From Lagopus muta (lineage: Eukaryota > Chordata > Aves > Galliformes > Phasianidae): 64,000 nt of DNA. Position 1 is the stretch's first letter. Every line of letters begins with the position of its first letter. The DNA lies in assembly GCF_023343835.1 (NCBI RefSeq), contig NC_064436.1:49327883-49391882 (forward strand). Reading direction: 5' to 3'. Position numbers and translations under genes: made by a program. The notes under the pieces are model-generated. The model was not told the DNA's origin. It saw only the letters and a program-made list of their open reading frames with translations, and ran no database searches. Shown here piece by piece: positions 39,901-51,100 of this stretch.

Positions 39901-42900
39901 AGCTTAATGACCTGCCCATCATTCTTTAACAATCAAAGTATTTGAAATCCTACTGAAATTTAAAATAATTAAATGGACTTACAATGTTGGTTTTTATTTT
40001 AATTTTTGTTTTTGTTTTTTACAACGAATATCTAGCATACCTTCTGCAGACAATTTCCATGATTCATCTCTCCTCTGACGCTTCTAAATGAAAACAGTAG
40101 AATGTGACTGTTAATAAGCTAATAAGTTAATAACATAGAAATTCACATCGGAACCATGCAAGTTTCTAGGCAAATCAGCCGTAAAATAATGTTTCACAGT
40201 ATTTCTCAAAGATTAAATATTTTAAAAGAAATGCATTTAAGAAAAATATTTTAAAAGTGAAATTTAAAAGATAAAGATATTTGCAAAAGCACAAGCTTTA
40301 GAAACATTCCCCACCACTAGCATTTCATAACTGTGTTGTCCCAATGTGTAACTAAATAAACCAAACAAAAGCATGTCTGAACAGAAATCCAAGTTTCATG
40401 CGTTTATGTTGAAATGGAGATTACTGAACTCTTCAACCAACATACACATAGATGTTTTCTACTGACAATAATTCATAAAATAACTTTTCCTAGATGTCAA
40501 AACGTCATAAATGACTTTTTGGCTATCGTACATTTTATCAATCTTGTAATGTGATTTCATACTACGGCCCTTCGTTTTCAAGGCTCCTGTTACATGATGA
40601 CACACTGGTAACTTGTAATCCACCCCTTCAATTGTCTTTCTACAGCTCTGCCCATTACAACATATCCACCTACTCCACACAGTTCACAAAATACAACTGT
40701 ATTTTATCACTGATCTCACAACGATATTTAAATCTTACACACACCTTTAGGTTAAGACATACAGACGAATGGTCTGAAACAGCATGTCACATCAAAATAA
40801 ATCTACCTACCAGAATAGATTCTTTCCATTTTTCATGAATCACTTTTGCCAAATTCAGATCAATATGAACTACACAATCCTCAGCAGTTAGTGATCCTTG
40901 TGGAAGAAAGAAAGTACATCCATCAGAGCATTCTACAAAATCCTGTCCAAGCACAGAAGGTACAGTGGCCTAGTACTTATTAAACTGAATTCTGGAGGTT
41001 TTGCACAAATTGTCATTAAAAACAACAACAACAACAACAAAAAAAAACCACCTTCAGTAACTACACTAAGTTTCAAAAGCCAAGGTTTGTCACACAGAAA
41101 AAGTTTGCACTCACTGACTTTCATTGATACTTGCTGAATGTTTATCAAAGAATATATATATATATTCTATATATATATATATCAATCAAAGAATATATAT
41201 ATATATTCTATATATATAAAATATATATATAATATTTATTTATTTATTTATTTATTGAGTGGGTATGCAAGGCAGAAGCAGCCAAACACACCAATAAGTC
41301 AGGTATCTAGAGTTTCACATCACGTAAACTTTAGGATAAAGGAAAAAAAAAGGGAAAGAAAATAATTTATATCCCTCATGTTTCTATTCCTTCCCTTTTC
41401 TATTAGTCTATGATTTTTGTATTTCAATGCATGTTCAAACTGCTTATGGCTTTCTTCACCATGATAAATCAAACTTTTTTTTTCCTCCTGTTTTATTTTC
41501 ATTTAAACATAGACTTAATTTTCTCTTTAAGCTATTCATATTCACCGCTTTAGCTGATACCTAAAGTCTTTTTCCCCTTCTTTATTTTTTCAAACCAGTA
41601 TTCATGTGCATCTTCCTCACCATCTCAATATTCCTCAAAGGCCTGTGGCTCAAAAGGCAAATAAGCCAACTTATTTTCTTATGCTTTTAAAGTATGTGTA
41701 TTAAAAGACACAATTAGAATGTAACACTATTGGATTCGTGTTTTACATCATGCTTGGCTCAGTTTCATTTTTAGGTCAACAAAAGCGAACGAGTATCATG
41801 AAGAATTGTGCAAATACATTCTAAAACAATCAAGTGCCATGGAAAAAAAGCACAATGAAAATACAGAAATAATTACGCCCATACCTGCATCAATGCCAAC
41901 AGGCCCAAATATTTCTTTCAACTGGAGAGCCAGTTCAGGAGGTAACGTTAGTTCTAGGCTATCTATATCAAAGGCCGCAGAAGATACTGGTGAAGGGCTT
42001 TGTGCCTTGGCCTTATCTTCATTCCTGCTCAAAGTTCCACTTTCCTCTTTACCACTGATCTCCCTGGAACTCCCCAGATTTTCTCTATCAGTCTCCAGCT
42101 CTTTATCATTCCTAGAATCTATCAGAGGTGCATCATCCACATCCAGTAACAAAGGCATCCCTTTGGCATTTTCCACATTGCTTTCTGAAGAGTTGCTGTT
42201 GCTTTCATTAGTTAATTTTGAATTGGTAGTTTTTTTAAGAGCTTGAGATAAAGTTACGGGTACGTATAAATCTACATCAACTTGTGAGACTGAGAGCTTA
42301 TTCATCACTTCTTCAACAGGACTCTCAGACTCCATCTTTTGCATTCCAGAAATGGACTCATTGACACTTGCTGCTGAGCTGCTTGCATAGCCTCTAGGAG
42401 CTGTATCACTGGAATTTTTCAGTTCCACTGAATCATTCAACATGACAGCAGTAAATGAGTCAGACACACCAGCATCTGCCACAATTGTCTTGGTAACTCT
42501 ACTTTCCTCAGTGCTGATTGATGAGTTCTGGTCTTCTGAAGGATCAGAAACATTGCTAGCCCCAATGATTTGCTCTGTGTTTGTGCAATTGTCACGATTC
42601 TCATCATAGTTGGTATTTTCCTTGAAATCAAAGTCTGCAACAGCTGGCTCAGCTTCTTTTACTGGAAACCATTCAGTATTAACATCTTTGTGCAACTTTT
42701 CATCAGAGTCTAAGAGTAGACCTGTGGCCCAGTTTATGTCTTTGTTACATCTTTCGTACAGATCTTTCACAGCTTCAACTGAAAATGAATCAAAGAGTTT
42801 ACACAGCATGTTTAGCTTTTCAGTCTCATCAATATCGATAAGTTCACTTTCTTCCACAAATGTACTTTTATCATACATAACTCGATACGGTATTTTTTCC

Positions 42901-45031
42901 TGAGAACCTGAGGCATTATCCATGTCTTTGGGTTTGAAGCCGTCTAATCTGCCATGCAATACTTTGACAGTCTCAGGAAAAAGCATTTTATTTTCTAATC
43001 TCCACAGGAGAGCAAAATCATGAGATTCAGTTTGTGAATGGCTACTTATCTGTTTACATGAGCATGCATCTTGTTTCTCTTCTGCAGAATCAGGCACAGA
43101 CAACTGTTCCTCTTCTTTGGAGTGGGGCAAATTATTGTTTGTAAAAGTGAGTGCTAATTTGTGATGTTTCCTTGTTCTCTTATTTTGCTGGGTTTTTTTC
43201 TTAGCAACTGTTTCACTACCTATCATTTCAGGTTGGTGAAAATGCAACTCTTCCACATCCTGTTCTACAGTGTCCATAGGTATCCCTCGAAGCACATCTA
43301 CAGTGTCAAGAGCACTTCTGTTAACATCACCTTCAGTGTTTCTACCTTCATCAGACTGACTTAGACTTGTCTTCCTCATTCTTCTTGACCTTTGTTGTCG
43401 CTGTTCTAATGACACCGGCCAATGTCCCACTATTTGCAGGTCTGGTGCAACATTATCTGAAGTAGCAGAGAAACAACTAGAGGTTGTATTTTCTCCCTCC
43501 TGTCCTTTCACAACAGTAGAGGTATCGGTTAGGCCAGCTTGCTCTTTACCTAATTCAGGATGCTGACTGGGAGTTTTACCTTCCCTATCACTCTTCAGAG
43601 AAGACTTTTCTAGCCTTCTAGTTCTTTTGACTCTCTGTCCCATCGTTTGTTGTACAGGCCAGTCACCCAGAAAGTTCAGCAGCTCTGGTTTTTCCGATGC
43701 CTCCATAACTGAGACGCTTGGTTCTCCTACATTACTTCTTTCTGTTGAATCTGACTCCAAGCCTATTTCACTGTTTTGTTCAGATTCAGTCTGAACTTTG
43801 AGAATATTGTCATTACTGTGTTTCTCAACTCCTCCCCTATGCAAGCACACAGTTTCTTCAGTTGTGATTATATCAGTCTCATCCATTTCTGTTTCAGTAA
43901 TTTCCATTCTTTCTCCTTTTTCTTCTTTTTTCTCCAAGGGCAGCTCTTTCTCGACATAACTCGACAAATCAACATCCAAGATATCTCGAACGGTGTTGTT
44001 CTCAGTATTGTGTTCCACTGAGTTATTTTCCATTTCTTTTTCCTCTTTCTGATAACTCTCGGGAGCAAAATTACTTTCTGAAATTAGAGAACAACTGGAA
44101 AGAGGTTTATCATCTTCAGGTAAATTAAGAGGCTCCAAATCAGAAGCAAAAGGTTTGTTTTCCTTTTGGGAATGTGCCTCCCTTTCTCTGAAAGACAAAT
44201 TGGAATAAAGAAAAATCTACTTCAAACTTTCTTCAAGCACTTGTTCTTGTCCACATTTTTAATTTTGGCTTTCCAATTCAATAATGTAAAAATTACAGAT
44301 CATAAACTGTCTTTCAAGACAATTAAATCATCCAGTTGAACAATCTTAGTGAGAGGAAAACAAATTTAAGATGACTTAAGACAAATCTCAACACTTTATT
44401 ATAAAAAACAATGAGCTAAACAAAGCAGAGCTTTCTTTGGTAAGTAACCCTTTTTTAGTTCATCAAAGTGCCTAGGAATACTTTTGCAGGAATCTATCTT
44501 CCCCTGTTCCCACCATTCAGTTCGGCACTGGAGTACTTTGTTACCACACTGATTGCTTGATACTAAACAAAAAAAGTCCAGAAATGAACTAGGAAAGGAT
44601 CTGCCATTTCACATCACATCACTTTTCAAAACATACAACTCCCCATTAACCATCATTTCCTACTTGATTTCAAATTAATTAAGAAAAAAAAAAGAATAAA
44701 ATAAGATTTCCTATGCACTGTGACAATATAGGAACATTATTCAGATTAGCCATTACAAAATAATCTGAGTTTATGCTTAACATAAATCTAGATAATTCTA
44801 CATTACATATATTTGAGAGCAAGTTGGTAATTCATTACTATTGCACAAAACATCATCTTACACCAACACTGAAGCTCCAACTGTAGCTTGCTTGTATTCT
44901 GTTAAGTTAACAAGTTAACTAAGACTGGTTTACTGAAAGGTAACACAACTACACAGAGATTTTCAAAGAGCATCTATTTGCTAGCTAGATCCCTTTACTG
45001 TTCATTTCTACAAATCTTGTAATTCCTAAAA

Positions 45032-45113
<82 letters not shown>

Positions 45114-48100
45114 CCCACAACTCTACAGTACTTCCTTTTCTGTTATTTATTTGATCTTAGGAATGTATAGTGTTCAACATCATCATCCAGGCCTTGCTGC
45201 TATAAAGTTTTATTTTTTTGCTTTTCTGTTTTTTTTAAAGCTACAAATCTAGTAAAAGAATCTAACCTATGACTTTCCTCCTGACAAGGATCTTCATTCC
45301 AAGCAGTAACTTCTGATTTTTCTGGGACAGAAGACTCCAAGATTGAGTTAACAGTAAGGCAACGTTCATATTGCTCCAACATTCTCTTGATCTTTTCTTT
45401 AGACACCCCATGAATATTCCGCCTACGTATTTGAAAAAAAGAAGAAAAAAAAGAAGAAGAAACATTTCATATTTGTGTATCAGAATACACTAAGAGAAGG
45501 GAATAACTTGTGGTTACAGAAAGACTAACTATAGAACTCAAGGAGCCAAGACAAAAGCTGAAACAGCAATTCTTACTGTATTAGTGTGCCAAGGCAGTCA
45601 AAATGGGGAGACTTAAACAAATTCCTGCTCCACTTGACATCTCCCTACCCCACCTGGTGGCCCTATTCTGCAAGAGGATGTTTTGCTTAATACTAAAATC
45701 TAACACCATACAATTAACATGCTGCCTACAAATAAGCATCAGAAACACATCACATCAGATGTAGATACTGATACAGGAAGTCAAACCAGGTAAGGCAGAT
45801 TTCTGAACTCCCCCTTCCTTCTCTGGCTTTTCTAAGCTAACAACTCCATGAGTCTTCAGGCAAAACCAATTCGCTTATTGTTATGGACACATTCTTAGGG
45901 TCCAACATTTTCACCAACTCCGTTAAACACCAATTAGCAACATGTTCTAGGAGGAATTACTGCAGAACAAGTGAAAACTGACAAAGGTAGCAAAAAGGAA
46001 TTGAAGGTGGAGGAGAAAATCCCAGCTGATCTCTAGCACCATAAGAAGGCTGGACTTTCCTTCCTTTGATCTAACCATAGTTTATTCCAAAATGATTCCC
46101 ATTTGTTCCTGCTTTCTGAACGTGAAGTCTGCAAGGACCAAGAGCTAGAATTTATGTTGAAGGCTGCCCAGCAATCAACGGGTGTTTGGTTACTGAATGA
46201 CCCAGAGCTCCTCTCAGTTCAAGAGACAACATAGCCTCATCTAGGCTTGGGATCAAGGAGCTCGTGTCATCATGACAAGATACTACCAGTCAACAAGGCA
46301 CAGGTGGTCCTTGGTTTCTACTGAACCCACACATGTTTAGTTTCTATTTTAGGAAAGAAGATAATGTTCTTCACCTTCCTTGAAGAGTGGTCAAGTTAAA
46401 GCTAAGCATGCAAATTCAGATGACAACACATATTATGAAATCATAGAATAATTTAAAGTGAAAGGAACCTTTGGAGGTCACACAGTTCAAACTACTTTTC
46501 AGCCAGAATAGGCTGTAACATTTTGGATGTATTTCGTAACTGAGCATCCACAAACTTAGTGAAACCTTCAGTGATTGACCATCCCAAAGTTTGTTTTTCT
46601 TTTCTTAAACTTATTTTACGTAAAGAAAGTTCCCGAGCTCCAACTTGTTTATATTTGCAATCTAATGTAAAAATTTCCCTTACATTCTTACCTTTCAAGT
46701 TCTTTCGGTTTAAACTTCCACCATGTGTCTGGCTCTCGAAACATGACTTTATATTTGAACTGCTGAGCCTGAATAAAAAAAGATATAAAACAAAGAACAT
46801 ATCAGATGTGTAAAAAGACATACAACATGTACAGGCTGCTTTTTTAAAAGCTGTTTATTGTATTTTTCAAAAATAGTTACATATCTGGAATAACATTTTC
46901 TTTCATAGATTCACTTCTGATCAGATATACGGAGGTTTGTTTTTTTTTTCCCCAACATGCTTACTTATGGTATAATTAGATGCGTGCCAACTTCACAGTA
47001 AAAATAAATAAAATACAGTCACTACTTTAAAAGTTGCATGTCCTCTGTCATGTCATGTCAAGATTGCAGCATCTCATCTTTCCAGGCATGGTATGCATGA
47101 ATCTACACAGTCTCTTGCAGAGAAAATCTCACTGCTTACTTTCAGAGCTGGCCAGAGGCAAGTTAGTTCCAAACAAGCAATTCAGTTACACTAACATCGC
47201 TAGAGCAGACAGCCTTCCCAAAATCTGGGAAACTTGAGCAGGCTGCAAGTAAACAGTCATTAATACACCCTATTCTCATTAGTGCAGATTACATTTAAAA
47301 AAAAAAAAAAAAAAAAGTAACTTGCTGTTTTTCTGATCATTTAGAAGAGGAACAGAACCTAGTTTCCCCAGCAAAATACATTTTTGCTCTTAAGTACAAA
47401 ATACTTGTATTTGTCAGTTGGAAACCAGGTCAGCTCAATATGCAGGCATGTGCAGAACATGATGTTGGGTAATAATGTTTCACGTAACATTTCTATGACT
47501 CCAGACTTCTTTGTGACACACTAGCTAGACTGAGAATGATAATCACATTTTAAATCATATGTCGACAAAAGGGTCAACTCTTTCCACATGGAACAATCAC
47601 AATACTAACCAAAGCAACATAAGGCTTCATCTCCCATGCCTGTATGTTTGTGTTGTCTATGATTATAGGAGAGATTTTCATTTCAAATGCTTCTTTGGCT
47701 GAAAGACACACATGTACAAAACAAAATGTGATATAATTAATTTCATGATAATAGACTGGACATTACACTATTCTCTAAATATATAACAATATTTGAATAG
47801 ATAATCCATAATGATTATTTACTAAGTACTCTCGCACAGCTTGACCGGTGCGTTCCAAAGCCCTCTTATCCCCCCCTCATTTGTACAGCCACTGGGATAC
47901 GACATTATTCTTTTGAATTAATAAATGGATGATAATCAAGGAATGAAAATGCAGATGTAAAATGCAGCAGGGTGACTAATCAATCAGTAAATCAAACTGA
48001 AAAAAAAAACTACATGATCACCTTAAAGTGGACTTCTTTGTTGCATACAAAATTCTTGGCTTAAGATTAGTCCACTCTGTAAACTGTATAAGATATGAAA

Positions 48101-51100
48101 AATCAAAATAATTATTTTTTTTCATACAAAGTAATAAAATGTTTAGAATTACTAGCTTTGAGATACAGCACCAAGTTCTGTAGCTATGATTGTTCAGACA
48201 CACTGTCACCAAGTTATTGTCAAATCCCACATTTCTTATTAGCCCATTTTTACACAGATTATAACTTTTGACAATGTAGAAGTGATCATGGTTGAAATTT
48301 AGCAAAGAGAAACTTTAAAAAAAGAGTTGTTCATAGAAGAGCTTAGTGAAAGCCCCTACAAAAAAAATACACCAATTATGAAAAAACAGCCATTTCTGTC
48401 TAGTTCTTATAAATTTGCTTTAAATTTGACAGCAAATTAATGCTCAACAGAAAAAAAAAAAAACAGTAGGAAAGTATCCGTGTGTTATTTGTATCAACAT
48501 TATCATTACTTATTGCGTATGTGTCCATATTCAGTCATCTTAATCTCAGAAGAAATACTCCCAGGAGATAGCACAGGCTGCCACTCCAGAAATGAGACCG
48601 ACACCAAAATACATACCATTACAAGATCTGAGGACAAAATAACGTTTTGACAAAGACATTGGTATTCTCAATTGCAAAACACACCATGGACAAATGATAC
48701 CTGAGTTTGTGCTCAGCCTCTTTAACCACACATGATAAAAAATAATTTTAAGATGAAGTAAATGCCAATCCTGTGACACAAGCGTTACAAAACAGGTAAC
48801 TTCTTAAACAGCACACAAGCACTGAAATGTAAACAAGCAAGCCAGTCTATTATGTATTTCTCACCTCGTTTCCTGTTCCACTCGTGTGCTTCCCCTAAGC
48901 AATGTGCATCATAGTGGTACTTTCCACATTTATAAAAGTAGTCATCAGTACTAAGAATGACTCCACCTGGGTTATCCTCCAGCATCATCCTGCAAAAGAT
49001 GAAGCAGTAAGTAGTTTTCTTCCCTTCTCCTCCCCAGCCCTGCTACTTATTATTATACATACATGTATATCGTTTCTTGCCCCAAACCAGAAACAGAAGC
49101 AGCAAACTTAGGTAAGGGAAAAGTCACCCTTTTGGCAAAGATGAACTGTAGCAATTTCCCTCCTTTACCAAATGCTGCAGATATCTAGGAAAAACAGCTG
49201 ATACAGGTTCCCTACAAGTCTCATTTAAAGAAACCAGAATTTTTTCCATCTATACCTTGTGTCCATACTTTTATATGAACAAATATACATGCAGTCTTAG
49301 TCGCATCAAATATTTCAGATGCCAGACAGAGGAGACTAAGCACAGCATGGACTTTTGGAGAGCTACAAAAGAAATAAAGGGTTCAATCTCAACACATACT
49401 ACTTGTTGTTTTGTTGGTTTTTTTCCCCCCCCCCCAAAAGAACTTCAATAGCAGAAGAACTTCTACCTACTGAAGAGCTTGTATATTTCCATCTTTGTTA
49501 CTGGAAGGAAACACTTGAAACTGATAGGAACTGGACTAACACAGTAGACTCAAATACTACTTAAGTGACTCTCTGTTGACATAAAACTCCATTCCAGACC
49601 TCAGACCAGTGACAGAAGTTAAAGCTAATTCCTCCTAGTTCTCTTTCCACTAGAGGTCAAGGAGCTGGAAGTAACTTTGCTCTCTCCAGTAATTATTATT
49701 TGTGTTGTTGTATGTACCATGTATTAAATGTAGCACGACAATTAAGGTTTAATCATAGCTATTTACAAATGTCAGAAAATTGTCTTTGCCTGCACTAAAT
49801 CTTTTAGACAATTAAGCAACTTCTTTCATAAGCTCACAATATAGATGTTCTACCTTGCCAAATATGATTTTCCTGATCCCGGAACACCTCTGAGAAGAAC
49901 AAGTACTTGACCTACAAGGTGCATCTTTTTTCTCATCATGTGACAAACAGGTGGCTGCTGTGCTTGCGAGAGGTTCAATTTTGAGTTTCTATCTTGATTT
50001 TCCCATACCTTCAGAGAAGGGCTGCTATCCCAGGCATTTGGAACCACTGGAGAAGAAAAAACAAGTCCTTTTTCCAATGTCCTATAGTCTGAAACGGGTC
50101 TCCACTGTCCTGGACTGACAGCCACTGGAGTTACAAAGCTGTGACTTCCAATGGACGGATAAAAGGCAGGAGCCATAAGGTTCCATTGTTGTTGAGTCCG
50201 ACATGATGGTGTAGAAAGATTAAAACTATAATTCTGCTCAGATTGCTGAAAATCCTGAAGTTTTGGTGTTTTGAAACTGGATTTTTCAAGAGAGACACAG
50301 GCTTCTGGAAGAGAAGTGTTGTGAGTGTCACAGGCAGTCATTAACTCTCTGTGCTGTTGCAGGCACTGTGAATTAGGTTCTTCAGTGATAGCTACTCCAA
50401 GTTCCAGAGCTCTTTGGGAAGACTCACCAGAAGCAGTAGTTGCACTTTTATGATCTGAAACAATATGCTGTGCCTGATCAGAATTTCCACGGGACGTTTC
50501 TCCATCTGACTGTTTATAGGCTTCTGAAGCTATATCCTGGTGAACGCGTATTTTTGACAAATCGGAATCCCCTAATGCTTGTGCAAAAGTGTCCGATGCA
50601 GCTGGTGAGCCTGTCTGGATGTTCAGCTGATTCACTGGTAATTGAGAAGAGCAATTTTCCAAAACCTCATTACTTGTCGCTATTTGGTGTGGAAAAAGTA
50701 GAACACTGCAACCCAAATCCGATTCTTCCCACTCAGGAAATTCTTTAAAGCCATCATGTTCACATACAGTTTGATCATTTGCAGAATTAGGCAATTCGAC
50801 ACTCAAGCTGCATCTCTGAAAAGCATTTTCTATTAAGGAATCCAGTTCTTCAGTCAGCGGCATGTCAGGTGATAAGACCTTTTCTTCTTCTTCTTCTTCT
50901 TCTTCAGAATTACAGTGTTTCACAGTACTTTCCCATATTCTTTGATTTGGAACAGATCTCCGCTGATTAACAAGGGCTAATGACGATGCCACCGATTCAC
51001 AATCTGAGACTTTTGATGCTGCTCCTTCAGCATGAGTGGACAGCTCTAACAGGCAATCCATAGCATTTTCTACTGTTGAATAACATTAACAAAATTAACC

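Noticed and set aside
40804..40811. Alternative exon 8 donor four bases downstream (GTAG then GTAGAT)
   Set aside because: It would shift the frame into exon 9; the upstream GTAGGT donor keeps phase and matches the family.
41806..42246. Plus-strand ORFs antisense to N4BP2 exon 7
   Set aside because: They mirror the serine/glutamate-rich sense coding sequence and have no independent features.
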